A DNA stretch of 64,000 nt from Sciscionella marina DSM 45152 (GCF_000379465.1 NZ_KB905414.1:371423-435422), one strand, 5' to 3'; shown: positions 38,571 to 47,653, numbered from the stretch's first letter. Numbers and translations: made by a program. The notes: generated by a model from the letters alone, not told the origin.

Positions 38571-40484
38571 TCAGACGGGGGTGATGGGCAGCAGGGTGCG
38601 GCCGGTCGGCCCCATTTCGATCTCGGTGCCCATGCTCGGGCAGACACCGCAGTCGAAGCACGGGGTCCACCGGCAGTCGTCCTGCTCCTGTTCGTCGAGC
38701 GCATCGCACCAGTCGTCCCAGAGCCACTGTTTGTCCAGGCCGGAGTCGAGGTGATCCCAGGGCAGGACCTCGTCCTCGGCGCGTTCCCTCGTGGTGAAGA
38801 AGGCCACGTCGACGCCGTGCGGTCGCAGCGCCTCGTCCCCGCAGCGCATCCAGCGCTCATAGGAGAAGTACTCGTGCCAGCCGTCGAATCGGCCGCCCTC
38901 GCGCCACACCGCCTCGATCACCGCGCCGACCCTGCGGTCCCCGCGGGAGAGCAGTCCTTCGATCAGCGAGGGCTTGCCGTCGTGGTAGCGCATGCCGATG
39001 CTGCGGCCGAGCGAGCGGTCCGCGTTGACCTCGGTGCGCAGCTTCTTCAACCGTGCGTCCACGATGTCCGGATCGCACTGTGCGGCCCACTGGAAGGGGG
39101 TGTGCGGTTTGGGCACGAACCCGCCGATCGAGATGGTGCACCGGATGTCCTTGCGCCCGGCGGCCTCGCGACCGGCCCGGATCACATTGCGCGCCATCTC
39201 GGCGATCTGCAGCACATCCTCGTCGGTCTCGGTGGGCAGCCCGCACATGAAGTACAGCTTGACCTGCCGCCACCCCTGCGCGTACGCGGCGGAGACGGTC
39301 CGGATCAGGTCCTCCTCGGAAACCGTCTTGTTGATCACCTTCCGGATGCGCTCGCTGCCGCCCTCCGGGGCGAAAGTGAGCCCGGAACGGCGGCCGTTGC
39401 GGGTCAGTTCGTTGGCCAGGTCGATGTTGAAGGCGTCCACCCTGGTCGAGGGCAGCGACAGCCCGGTGTTCGTGCCCTCGTAGCGGTCCGCGAGCTGCTT
39501 GGCGAGGTCCCCGATCTCGGAGTGGTCGGCCGAGGACAGCGAGAGCAGCCCGACCTCTTCGAACCCGCTGTGCTTGAGCCCGTTGTCCACCATCTCGCCG
39601 ATGCCCTGCAGCGAACGTTCGCGCACCGGCCGGGTGATCATCCCCGCCTGGCAGAACCGGCAACCACGGGTGCAGCCGCGGAAGATCTCCACGCTCATCC
39701 GCTCGTGCACCGATTCGGCGAGCGGGACGAGCGGTTTGCGCGGGTAGGGCCACTGGTCCAGGTCCATGGTGGTCCGCTTGCTCACCTGTTCCGGGGCGGC
39801 GGCGCGGTTCGGCGTGGTGCCGGCGAGCCTTCCGGTCTCCTGGTCGTAGCCGGCCTCGTAGAACCGCGGCACGTACACGTTCCCGGTCGCGGCGAAGCGT
39901 TCGAGCAGCGCCTCGCGGCCCTCGTGCTTGTGGTCACGCACGATCGCGGTGAGCTCGATGACCGCTTCCTCACCGTCCCCGAGCACCGCCGCGTCCACGA
40001 AGTCGGCGATCGGCTCCGGGTTGAACGCGGCATGCCCGCCCGCGATCACCAGCGGATGCGAGTCGTCGCGGTCCTCGGCGTGCAGCGGGATCCCGGCGAG
40101 GTCCAGCGCGGTGAGCAGATTGGTGTAGCCGAGCTCGGTGGCGAAGGAGACCCCGAGCAGATCGAAGGCCCCGACCGGGCGATGCGCGTCCACGGTGAAC
40201 TGCGGGACCCCGTGCTCGCGCATCAGCTCCTCGAGGTCCGGCCACACCGAGTAGGTTCGCTCGGCGAGCACATCCGGGATCTCGTTGAGGATTTCGTACA
40301 GGATCATGACGCCCTGGTTGGGCAGGCCGACCTCGTACGCGTCCGGGTACATCAGGGCCCAGCGCACGGTCGTGGAATCCCACTCCTTCACCGTCGCGCC
40401 GAGCTCGCTGCCGATGTACTGCACAGGCTTCGAAACGCGGGGCAGCAGCTCCTCGAGCGCCGGGTATACCGATGACACACTCAC
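38571..40484 (-). CDS. TIGR03960-family B12-binding-like radical SAM protein
   Basis: Radical SAM enzyme of unknown substrate, 637 residues. An N-terminal cobalamin-binding-like region (YPDAYEVGLPNQGVMILYEI, GVSFATELGYTNLLTALDL) lacks the classical DxHxxG motif. The radical SAM cluster motif is IFRGCTRGCRFCQAGMITRP (CxxxCxxC). After FAPEGGSERIRKVINKTV comes a C-terminal region with Cys in DDCRWTPCFDCGVCPSMGTE, possibly an additional metal site. Probably an operon with the TIGR03936 gene. Confidence 0.9.
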   Translation of the reverse strand: MSVSSVYPALEELLPRVSKPVQYIGSELGATVKEWDSTTVRWALMYPDAYEVGLPNQGVMILYEILNEIPDVLAERTYSVWPDLEELMREHGVPQFTVDAHRPVGAFDLLGVSFATELGYTNLLTALDLAGIPLHAEDRDDSHPLVIAGGHAAFNPEPIADFVDAAVLGDGEEAVIELTAIVRDHKHEGREALLERFAATGNVYVPRFYEAGYDQETGRLAGTTPNRAAAPEQVSKRTTMDLDQWPYPRKPLVPLAESVHERMSVEIFRGCTRGCRFCQAGMITRPVRERSLQGIGEMVDNGLKHSGFEEVGLLSLSSADHSEIGDLAKQLADRYEGTNTGLSLPSTRVDAFNIDLANELTRNGRRSGLTFAPEGGSERIRKVINKTVSEEDLIRTVSAAYAQGWRQVKLYFMCGLPTETDEDVLQIAEMARNVIRAGREAAGRKDIRCTISIGGFVPKPHTPFQWAAQCDPDIVDARLKKLRTEVNADRSLGRSIGMRYHDGKPSLIEGLLSRGDRRVGAVIEAVWREGGRFDGWHEYFSYERWMRCGDEALRPHGVDVAFFTTRERAEDEVLPWDHLDSGLDKQWLWDDWCDALDEQEQDDCRWTPCFDCGVCPSMGTEIEMGPTGRTLLPITPV

Positions 40485-40522
40485 ACCGACAAGGGTAAAC
40501 GGCGCACGGTAACCTCCCGGGT

Positions 40523-40903
40523 ATGGGCAACCGGCCGATCGTGCGCGCGCTGTTCGGCATGCTGCTCGCGCTCGGCCTCGTCGGGATGCACGCGGTCGCG
40601 GCCGTGGGCGCCGAGCACTCGCCGCAGAGCCAGCACGTGGTCACGCACCACGCGGCCACCGAGGCATCCACCCCGCCCGCCGCGCCCGGCGAACACCAGG
40701 GCACGGATCACTCCTTCATGCACCTGTGCCTGATGGTGCTCACCTTCCTCGGCCTCACCCTGCTTTTCGTGCTGCTGGGCACGGGGTGGCGGGCCGCGAC
40801 CGATCCGGCGCGCGGCAGCCCACGCGGCGCGCGCGTCCCGATCCGCCCACCGAGACCGGCGGGCCGGAACCTGCTGAACCTGGTCTGTATCTCGCGGACG
40901 TGA
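40523..40903 (+). CDS. DUF6153-like small membrane protein
   Basis: 126 residues: N-terminal signal/TM segment (ALFGMLLALGLVGMHAVAAV), His-rich external stretch (HSPQSQHVVTHHAATEA, HQGTDHSFMHLC), a second TM helix (LMVLTFLGLTLLFVLLG) and a basic Pro/Arg tail. Pairing with a downstream DUF305 gene is typical of DUF6153. His/Met content suggests metal (perhaps copper) contact, which is inference. Confidence 0.7.
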   Translation: MGNRPIVRALFGMLLALGLVGMHAVAAVGAEHSPQSQHVVTHHAATEASTPPAAPGEHQGTDHSFMHLCLMVLTFLGLTLLFVLLGTGWRAATDPARGSPRGARVPIRPPRPAGRNLLNLVCISRT

Positions 40904-40980
40904 GGGCCGCGGTGCCTGGCAGGCACTGCCGTATGCCTTTCGGAACGTCCAGCGATAGCTACTGACCAGGAGGAATCACC

Positions 40981-41517
40981 ATGCGCATTCGCGCGCTCAC
41001 CGTCGCCGCCCTCGGCGCCGTGCTCACCCTGTCCGCGTGCGGCGGCACACCAGCACAGCGGCAGGCCCAGCACAACCAGGCGGATGTCATGTTCGCCAGC
41101 CAGATGATCCCGCACCACAAACAGGCCGTGAGCATGGCCGATATGGTCCCGGCGCACACCAAGGACCCGAAACTGCGCTCATTGTCCGAGCAGATCAAGA
41201 AGGCCCAGCGGCCCGAGATCGACACGATGAGCGGCTGGCTCGATTCCTGGGGCGCCAAGGACCAGGCGAGCGAACACTCGGGGCACGCCATGACCGGGAT
41301 GATGAGCGAGCAGGACATGTCCAAGCTCGGCACCGTGAACGGGAAGACCTTCGACACGATGTGGCTGGACATGATGATCAAGCACCATCAGGGCGCGGTC
41401 GACATGTCCAACACCGAGCTCCAGGACGGTTCCGCCAAGGAGGCCAAGCAGCTCGCCCGGGACATCATCGGCGCTCAGCGCAAGGAGATCGGCACGATGC
41501 GGGGCATGCTCGGCTGA
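40981..41517 (+). CDS. DUF305 lipoprotein
   Basis: Exported lipoprotein: signal peptide with lipobox LTLSACGG (Cys20), then two DUF305 ferritin-like half repeats with MFASQMIPHHKQAVSMADM and MWLDMMIKHHQGAVDMSNT. The HH and Met-rich helices are thought to bind metals in this family. 178 residues. Excellent ribosome site CAGGAGG seven bases before ATG. Follows the DUF6153 gene by 77 bp; a 16-bp terminator hairpin follows. Confidence 0.92.
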   Translation: MRIRALTVAALGAVLTLSACGGTPAQRQAQHNQADVMFASQMIPHHKQAVSMADMVPAHTKDPKLRSLSEQIKKAQRPEIDTMSGWLDSWGAKDQASEHSGHAMTGMMSEQDMSKLGTVNGKTFDTMWLDMMIKHHQGAVDMSNTELQDGSAKEAKQLARDIIGAQRKEIGTMRGMLG

Positions 41518-41520
41518 GCA

Positions 41521-41557
41521 GTGAACCGGGGCCGGTCGCGAACCGGCCCCGGTTCAC
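41521..41557 (+). terminator. Terminator after the DUF305 gene
   Basis: GTGAACCGGGGCCGGT / ACCGGCCCCGGTTCAC, a perfect 16-bp stem with a CGCGA loop three bases after the stop. No U-run follows. Confidence 0.85.
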
Positions 41558-41681
41558 CACAATCCTTTCACTGGTACATCCAGGTGAGCCGTCGTCGTTT
41601 TCGTATGCCCGACCGATATTGATTGCTAACGTCATCGGCACCCAGTCCGGAAATGGGGTATTCGGGGAGCGGAGGGGCGAA

Positions 41682-43181
41682 ATGGCGCGACGGAAAACCT
41701 TCCTGGCGTCGCTTGTCGAAGCACAGCAGAGACGCGCAGCAGAACGAGAGCGTGCGCGAGTCCAGGAATTGCGTGAACAACAACGCATGCAAGAAAAATT
41801 GGAACGCGAGGCAGTAGCCGAGGCCAAAGCCAAAAAACGCGATCAGGAAAAACGCGAACGCGAAGCCGCTCGCCGAAGGGAACAAGAAGAACGAGACCGA
41901 ATTCGCGCAAAGACACAAGCCGAGCAGGCCGCAAAGCGAGCTGAACGTGAAAAGGCTCAAAAAGTCGCGCAGGCCGAACGAGAACGAAAGGCTCGCGAGC
42001 GAGAGGCCGAACAAGCACGCATCGATTCACTTCGACAAGAGGCATCGGAACGTACCGAGCGCATCGACTCTCACCTCAACGAGATCCACAGAGTGCTGAT
42101 CGAACGTGCCACATCACTGCGCTCGCGGAGCCACGAGATAAGCGATGCCTTCAATAGCTCAGGGCCATCCTCGGCAGCAGAGCGGATAAAACAACTCATC
42201 GAAGCATCGCCTTATCCCGAAGGCTGCTTACCACGTATAACCGCGGAGCTCCACCCTCAGGAGCGCCAACTCATGGTGGACGCCGAACTACCACGGCAGG
42301 AAATCATCCCGGATGTCGTATCCTACCGGTTCGCCTCTAAGGCGAAAGAAATCCGACCGGAGACGCGGAAGATCGCGGAAACGAAGCAATTGTACCAAGA
42401 TGCGATCGCGCGGATCACATTACGATGTGTCGCGGAACTGCTGTACGTGACGCCAGCACCAATGGTGAACAGCGCCATTGTGAACGGCTTCGTTTCCACG
42501 AAGGACAAAGCCACGGGACAGCCGACCCGACCGTGTGTCATCAGCGTCGAGGCTACCCGGGAGACCATGGACGAGATCGTGCTGGACGAGCCGGAACTGG
42601 ATCCACTCCGGTGCTTGCATCATCTCCGTGCCATCGTCTCGCCACACCCCTTCGACCTGGAACCGGTCAAACCGGTGGCGTACTTCGATCCGGCGAAGTA
42701 CAAGCTGGTTGACGAGATCGGCGCGGTCTCCGGCTTGGACAGCCGTATCGACTTGCTGACCCTGTCTCCTGTGGAATTCGAACACTTGATGCAGCGCCTG
42801 TTCGAGGCTGTCGGACTCAAGTCCTGGGTGCGTAATACCCAGATCTCCCGCGACGAGGGGATCGATGCCGTGGCGATCAACGAAGACCCATTGGTCGGCG
42901 GCGAGTGCGTAATCCAGGCAAAGCGATACAAAGCAATCGTCGGCCTGGAATCCGTGCACGCACTGGCCGGAGCAATGTCGGCCAAGTCCGCGACCAGAGG
43001 AATCCTCGTCACCACATCGTGGTTCGGTAAAGCCAGCAGGGACTTCGCCAGTGACCATGGACGTATCCAACTCATCGACGGCCGCAATCTGAAATCGATG
43101 CTCGCCGAACACCTCGGCCTTGACGTTCTTATCAGCCTGCCCAAACTCCCACCAGGCTGGGAACGCGACGAGGTCAGCTAG
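41682..43181 (+). CDS. Mrr-like restriction endonuclease with N-terminal coiled coil
   Basis: 499 residues. The first 130 form a charged, coiled-coil arm rich in Arg, Glu, Gln and Lys (REREAARRREQEERDRIRAK). A central domain of unknown type follows, then a C-terminal Mrr_cat-like nuclease: SPVEFEHLMQRLFEAVGLKS, DEGIDAVAINEDP (Asp near 394) and GECVIQAKRYKAIVG (Gln-x-Lys near 411-414), a PD-(D/E)xK active site in which Gln replaces the acidic residue as in Mrr. No methylase is adjacent, so it is likely a type IV-like defence enzyme. Lower GC and AA-rich codons than neighbours suggest transfer. ATG follows GGAGGGGCGAA. Confidence 0.85.
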   Translation: MARRKTFLASLVEAQQRRAAERERARVQELREQQRMQEKLEREAVAEAKAKKRDQEKREREAARRREQEERDRIRAKTQAEQAAKRAEREKAQKVAQAERERKAREREAEQARIDSLRQEASERTERIDSHLNEIHRVLIERATSLRSRSHEISDAFNSSGPSSAAERIKQLIEASPYPEGCLPRITAELHPQERQLMVDAELPRQEIIPDVVSYRFASKAKEIRPETRKIAETKQLYQDAIARITLRCVAELLYVTPAPMVNSAIVNGFVSTKDKATGQPTRPCVISVEATRETMDEIVLDEPELDPLRCLHHLRAIVSPHPFDLEPVKPVAYFDPAKYKLVDEIGAVSGLDSRIDLLTLSPVEFEHLMQRLFEAVGLKSWVRNTQISRDEGIDAVAINEDPLVGGECVIQAKRYKAIVGLESVHALAGAMSAKSATRGILVTTSWFGKASRDFASDHGRIQLIDGRNLKSMLAEHLGLDVLISLPKLPPGWERDEVS

Positions 43182-43211
43182 TTCGATACAACAGCGCACC
43201 ATCCCGACCGT

Positions 43212-43922
43212 TCACCACGGGACGGTCTCCCCGAAGCGGTCCAGGTACGCCAGCCCGGGTTTTCCCCGCCGGGAGAGCAGCACGTCCACCACGCGCGGGG
43301 TGCTCTCCTCGATGGTGAACGGCGCGTCCGGCCCGCCTAGGGCGGTATGGATCCAGCCGGGCGCCATGAGCACGAACGCGCGCCCGGTACCGGACTGGCG
43401 GATGGCGAAGCTGCTCATGAACATGTTCAGGGCCGCCTTGCTGCCCCGGTAGACCTCGCGCGATCCGGCGATGTTGTTCGTGATGCTGCCCTGCCCGGAG
43501 GACATGGCCCCGATGAGTCCGGCGGCGGACACCAGGTCTTCGAGGGCCTCGATGACCCGCATCGGGCTGAGCGCGTTGGTGACCATCACCTCGACGAAAT
43601 CGGCCGTGGAAACCGAGCCGATCGGGGTCTGCTCGTTGTTCGTGGTCCCCGCGTTCACGAACAGCAGATCCAGCTCGCGGTGCGCGAGCCGTTCGTGCAG
43701 CGGTGGCAGCTGTCCGGGTTCGTTGATGTCCAGGTGTTCGACCTCGATGCGGCCCTCCGAGCCGTCGGCCAGCTCGTGCAGCGGGGTCCGGGCTTCCGGA
43801 TCCCGGACCGTGCCGATGACCTGCCACCCCCGGCCGAGGAGCTCGGCCGCCATCGCGTGCCCGAGCCCTCGGGAGGCGCCGATGATCAGCGCGGTCGGGG
43901 TAGATCCTGTCGTGTGAGTCAA
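43212..43922 (-). CDS. Short-chain dehydrogenase/reductase
   Basis: SDR of about 236 residues: ALIIGASRGLGHAMAAELLG, DLLFVNAGTTNNEQTP, Ser in GAMSSGQGSITNN, and YRGSKAALNMFM with Tyr and Lys. It lacks a long C-terminal extension. The start is set at TTG (LTHTTGSTPTALIIG) because AAGGGACA lies 7 bases upstream; a GTG 16 codons earlier is the alternative. Divergent from an Lrp-type regulator across about 95 bp. Substrate unknown. Confidence 0.82.
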   Translation of the reverse strand: MTHTTGSTPTALIIGASRGLGHAMAAELLGRGWQVIGTVRDPEARTPLHELADGSEGRIEVEHLDINEPGQLPPLHERLAHRELDLLFVNAGTTNNEQTPIGSVSTADFVEVMVTNALSPMRVIEALEDLVSAAGLIGAMSSGQGSITNNIAGSREVYRGSKAALNMFMSSFAIRQSGTGRAFVLMAPGWIHTALGGPDAPFTIEESTPRVVDVLLSRRGKPGLAYLDRFGETVPW

Positions 43923-44017
43923 TGACTGTCCCTTCGAATGCCTGCGATGTGCTTCGAGTGTTCCCGCCACGCGGTCTTCGGTGCACGTTCGCCGCCGGTA
44001 TTCGTAGGATCACGGCT

Positions 44018-45118
44018 ATGCCTGGCCCTGTTGTGCGTGAATCCGTCGCTGTATCGCCCGACGATGTGCGTCTCATCCGGGCGCTCCAGATCGCGCCACG
44101 GGCCTCGTTCGCCACGATCGCGAACGCGCTCGGCCACTCCGAGGCCGCGGTCCGTCGCCGTTATCGCAGGCTGTGCGCCGACGGCGTGGTCCGCATCGCC
44201 GGTGTGGCCAATCCGGGGGCTTCGGGTCAGAGCCGCTGGTTGGTGCGCGTGCGCTGCCGCCCGGGCAGTGCCGCGGCGATCGCCGGGGCACTCGCGAAGC
44301 GCGCGGATGTCAGCTGGGTTGCCCTGGCCGCGGCGGGCTCGGAGATCACCTGCGCGGTCCGGTCCCGGAGCGCGGAACAGCGGGAGAACCTGCTCGGGCA
44401 GCGGCTTCCGCGCACCGCGGCAGTCCTCGATGTCAACGCGTCCGTGATGCTGCGCCAGTTCGTCGGCGGCCGCGCGCACTACTGGGCGGCGCTGCGCGGC
44501 ACACTGACCCCGGAGGAGGAATCGGCACTCGGCGGCGCGGAGAGCCCGTTCCCGGAATCCCCGGTGGTCGCCGCCGATCCGGTGCGGCTCACCGAGGCGG
44601 ACGAAGGGATGCTGAACCTGCTCGCCGCGGACGGCCGCGCCAGCCAGGTCGATCTCGCCGCGGCGGCAGACCTCACCCCGGGGCGGGCCGGGCGCCGGCT
44701 GCAAACCCTGTTGCGGCACCGGGTCGTGCACGTGGATGTCGAGATCGCCCCCGCGGCGCTCGGCTATCACGCCAGGGCGAACCTGTGGCTGCGCGTGCAC
44801 CCCTCGGCGATCAAGAGCGTCGGACGGACCCTCGCCGAGGAACCCGGGATCGCGTTCGCGGCGGCCATCTCCGGGCCGTACAACCTGAACGCCGTGGCGC
44901 ACTGCCGGGACCTGGACGAACTGTTCGAGTTCAGCACCGAGCGCATCGGCGCGCTTTCCGGAGTGCAGAGCATGGAGCTCTCCCCGCTGCATCAGCAGGT
45001 CAAACAGGCGGGAACGCTCGTATACGAGGACCGGCTCGGCCCGCGCCCGGATCAGGAGGTGTCGAGCGATTCCAGTTCGACCGAGCCACCGGGCCGCACC
45101 CGGCGCGCCCGCCGATAG
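44018..45118 (+). CDS. Lrp/AsnC-family regulator with two tandem units
   Basis: 366 residues forming two Lrp-like halves. First: HTH PDDVRLIRALQIAPRASFAT then EAAVRRRYRRLCADGVVRIA, and a RAM-like domain. Second: HTH EADEGMLNLLAADGRASQVD then PGRAGRRLQTLLRHRVVHVD, and a second RAM domain (HARANLWLRVHPSAIK, AISGPYNLNAVAHCRDLDEL). Such double forms are known in actinobacteria and act as homo-oligomers. Likely controls the divergent SDR and/or the convergent permease, whose 3' end it overlaps by 67 bp. Confidence 0.86.
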   Translation: MPGPVVRESVAVSPDDVRLIRALQIAPRASFATIANALGHSEAAVRRRYRRLCADGVVRIAGVANPGASGQSRWLVRVRCRPGSAAAIAGALAKRADVSWVALAAAGSEITCAVRSRSAEQRENLLGQRLPRTAAVLDVNASVMLRQFVGGRAHYWAALRGTLTPEEESALGGAESPFPESPVVAADPVRLTEADEGMLNLLAADGRASQVDLAAAADLTPGRAGRRLQTLLRHRVVHVDVEIAPAALGYHARANLWLRVHPSAIKSVGRTLAEEPGIAFAAAISGPYNLNAVAHCRDLDELFEFSTERIGALSGVQSMELSPLHQQVKQAGTLVYEDRLGPRPDQEVSSDSSSTEPPGRTRRARR

Positions 45119-46506
45119 CCGTATCCGGCGTACACGGCGAGCCCGAGCACCAGCCAGCCACCGAGGCGGGCCCAGGTCTCCCAGTGCAGATAGGACATCA
45201 ACCAGATGGAGAACCCGATGCTGCACAGCGGCACGACGGGCATTCCCGGGCAGCGGAAACCGCGCCGCAGCCCGGGCTTGCGGTAGCGCAGCACCAGAAC
45301 GGCACCGGAAACCAGCACGAAGGCGAGCAGTACGCCGATATTGGTGAGCTCGGCGACGGTGTTGATCGGAAAGAGCCCGGCGAGCGCGGCGGCGATGATC
45401 CCGATGCTCCAGGTGGCGCGGTGCGGGATCCGGCGTTTGGGATGCAACACGGCGAAGGTCGCGGGCATGAGGCCATCGCGGCCGAGCGCGTACCAGATAC
45501 GTGCGGCACCCATCATGAAGGAGAAGGTCACCGTGACGATGCCGATGATCGCGCCGAGGGCGACGATATTGGCCACCCCGGCGAAGCCGACACTGCGCAG
45601 CGCGCTGGAGAACCCGCTCTTCGGGTCGAGCCGGGAGTAGTGCTGCATTCCGGTGAGCACGATGCAGGCGAGCACATAGAGCACCATGGAGACCCCGAGC
45701 GAGATCAGCATCGCTTTGGGTAGATGACGGCGCGCGGAGACGCTTTCCTCGGCGGCCGAAGAGAGCGCGTCGTAACCGAAGACCGCGAAAAACACGGTGG
45801 ACGCGCCGGTGAGCGCCCCCGTCACGCCGAACGGGGCGAAGGGATGCAGATTGGCCGGGTCGAGCCGGGTGAACCCGAGCACGATGACCACGAGCACGAT
45901 CAGGATCTTGATGATCGTCAGCACCGTCTCCACCCGCGCCGAGGTGCGCGTTCCCCTGGTGAGCAGCCAGGCGACCGCGAGGCAGATGAGCATGGCGATC
46001 AGGTCCACCCGGTGCCCGGCCCCGGTCCCCGGTGCGCCGAGCGCCCACTGCGGCAGGTGCATGCCGAGCCCGTCGAGCAGAAACCCGAGATACCCGGACA
46101 TGCCGATCGCGACGACGGCCACGATCGCGGTGTACTCCAGCAGCAGGTCCCAGCCGACGATCCAGCCGACGAGTTCACCGAGCACGGCCGCACAGTAGGT
46201 GTAGGAGGAACCCGCCCGCGGCACCATGCCCGCGAACTCGGCGTAGGCGAACGCGGCGAACAGCGAGGCGAGCCCGGCCACGAGGAACGATACGAGCACC
46301 GCTGGACCCGCGGTGTCCTTGGCGACGGAGGCGGCGAGGCTGAAGATCCCGGCACCGATGATCGCGCCGATCCCGATCATGGTCAGCTGGGTGAGCCCGA
46401 GCGTGCGCACCATGCGCGAACTGCCGGGCGGTTCGGCGGGCAGCGTCCGCCGCAGCACGCCGCTGGGCCCGGTACCGAACAGGGTGGACAGCCGCGATAC
46501 CGCCAT
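45052..46506 (-). CDS. Amino acid permease, APC superfamily (CAT-like)
   Basis: Membrane transporter of 484 residues with about 12 helices. GLTQLTMIGIGAIIGAGIFS is the APC consensus of helix 1; FAAFAYAEFAGMVPRAGSSY is that of helix 3; FFAVFGYDALSSAAEESVSA helix 6. The architecture and PTAF-type motifs fit cationic amino acid transporters, but the substrate is a guess. ATG is used, eight bases after GGAG, instead of an earlier GTG. Its 3' end converges with and overlaps the Lrp gene. Confidence 0.9.
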   Translation of the reverse strand: MAVSRLSTLFGTGPSGVLRRTLPAEPPGSSRMVRTLGLTQLTMIGIGAIIGAGIFSLAASVAKDTAGPAVLVSFLVAGLASLFAAFAYAEFAGMVPRAGSSYTYCAAVLGELVGWIVGWDLLLEYTAIVAVVAIGMSGYLGFLLDGLGMHLPQWALGAPGTGAGHRVDLIAMLICLAVAWLLTRGTRTSARVETVLTIIKILIVLVVIVLGFTRLDPANLHPFAPFGVTGALTGASTVFFAVFGYDALSSAAEESVSARRHLPKAMLISLGVSMVLYVLACIVLTGMQHYSRLDPKSGFSSALRSVGFAGVANIVALGAIIGIVTVTFSFMMGAARIWYALGRDGLMPATFAVLHPKRRIPHRATWSIGIIAAALAGLFPINTVAELTNIGVLLAFVLVSGAVLVLRYRKPGLRRGFRCPGMPVVPLCSIGFSIWLMSYLHWETWARLGGWLVLGLAVYAGYGYRRARRVRPGGSVELESLDTS

Positions 46507-46601
46507 TGGCACGCTCCGATCCGAGGTGAGCGAGGTTGCCGATCACCTTGGAACACGCCGGGTCCGCGGGGAAGAGGAAGCAGGCCGAGACCCGCGCGCC
46601 C

Positions 46602-47141
46602 TCAGCGTGAGGTGCGCTGTGGGTGCCCGGTCAGATCGATGGTGAACCACACCTCGTCGCGGTAGTCCTCGTCCCCGAGGTGCACCGCGCCCGGCCAGCG
46701 ACCGCGCTCGGTCCAGCCGTGCTCGGTGTAGAAGCGCTCCAGCCCGTCCCCGGAGCGCACCCCGAGGGACACGGTGCGCAGCCCGATCTCGCGGGCGTGC
46801 GCTACCGCGGCGTTCAGCAGCGCACCGCCGACGCCGAGGCCCTGCGCCGCGGGACTGACCATGAGCCTGCGCACCTCGCCGCGATGCTGGACCGCGGGCA
46901 CATCGGCGGGGACCAGGAACACCACACCGAGCAGCCGCTCCTGCTCATGAGCCACGAAGAGCAGTTCCTGCCCCTCGGCGACCGCGGCGAGCACCGCGTC
47001 GGTGGCCGAACGGATCAGTTCCGGATCGTCGGCCGCGGTGAACCCGACCGCTCCCCCGGACTCGGTGACCTCGGCCCAGAGCGCGGTGAGCCGCTCGGCG
47101 AAGCCATCGCCGAGGGTCCGCGCGAGCTCGACCCGTGCCAT
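46602..47141 (-). CDS. GNAT acetyltransferase
   Basis: GCN5-related N-acetyltransferase of 179 residues. Acetyl-CoA site VRRLMVSPAAQGLGVGGALL (R/Q-x-x-G-x-G/A pattern slightly relaxed) followed by GLRTVSLGVRSGDGLERFYT then EHGWTERGRWPG. Substrate unknown. A degraded tandem paralogue lies directly upstream on the same strand and shares ERFYTEHGWTERGRWP with small changes. Confidence 0.85.
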   Translation of the reverse strand: MARVELARTLGDGFAERLTALWAEVTESGGAVGFTAADDPELIRSATDAVLAAVAEGQELLFVAHEQERLLGVVFLVPADVPAVQHRGEVRRLMVSPAAQGLGVGGALLNAAVAHAREIGLRTVSLGVRSGDGLERFYTEHGWTERGRWPGAVHLGDEDYRDEVWFTIDLTGHPQRTSR

Positions 47142-47148
47142 GACACCA

Positions 47149-47600
47149 CTATGGCAGGTCCCTGGTGAACCACACCTCAGCACGGTATCCGCCGTCCGCG
47201 AACCGCACCGCGCGTGGCCAGCGACCGCGCTCGGCGAAGCCGTGCGCACGGTAGAATCCGCCGAGGCCGGTGCCCGAGCGGGTGCGCAGGAAAACCGCCT
47301 CGACACCATCCTTCACCAGCGCGTCGAGGCCGTGTTCGAGCAGGCGGGTGCCCCAGCCGGTCCCCTGCAGGCCGGGGTGCAAACCGAGCCATTCGAGCTC
47401 GGCGGTGTGCCTGCGTACCGGCCGGTGACCGCGGCGGAAAATACGCGAACCCGCGGACACCGGACTCGTCGAAGACCACGAACAGGTAGCTGTCCGGGGA
47501 TCCGAGCCCGTCCACGACCGCGCGCGCCGCCCCGCGGACGGCCGCGTCCGGATCACCCCGGTCGCTGTGTCCGACGGCGCACGCTCCTCGCTCGGTCCGA
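47149..47600 (-). pseudogene. Frameshifted, N-terminally truncated GNAT paralogue
   Basis: The C-terminal 75 residues (EWLGLHPGLQGTGWGTRLLE, GGFYRAHGFAERGRWPRAV) match the downstream GNAT. The middle part (DPDAAVRGAARAVVDGLGSP then DSYLFVVFDESGVRGFAYF) is in another frame, aligned to DPELIRSATDAVLAAVAEGQ and LLFVAHEQERLLG of the intact copy. The first 30 or so residues are missing: the DNA there is a dispersed GCGAGCGAGG repeat. One frameshift near 47.43 kb plus the lost start make a functional protein unlikely. Confidence 0.75.
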
Positions 47601-47601
47601 G

Positions 47602-47633
47602 CCTCGCTCGCTAGCGCTCGCTACGATTCTCCC
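47602..47633 (-). repeat. Dispersed intergenic repeat, copy C
   Basis: Minus strand GGGAGAATCGTAGCGAGC, four bases, GCGAGCGAGG. Matches 56111-56142 at 26 of 28 arm positions. Sits where the N-terminus of the broken GNAT gene should be; a second GAGCGAGGAGCG follows at once. Confidence 0.75.
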
Positions 47634-47653
47634 TCGATCGTCGCATGCGCGAG

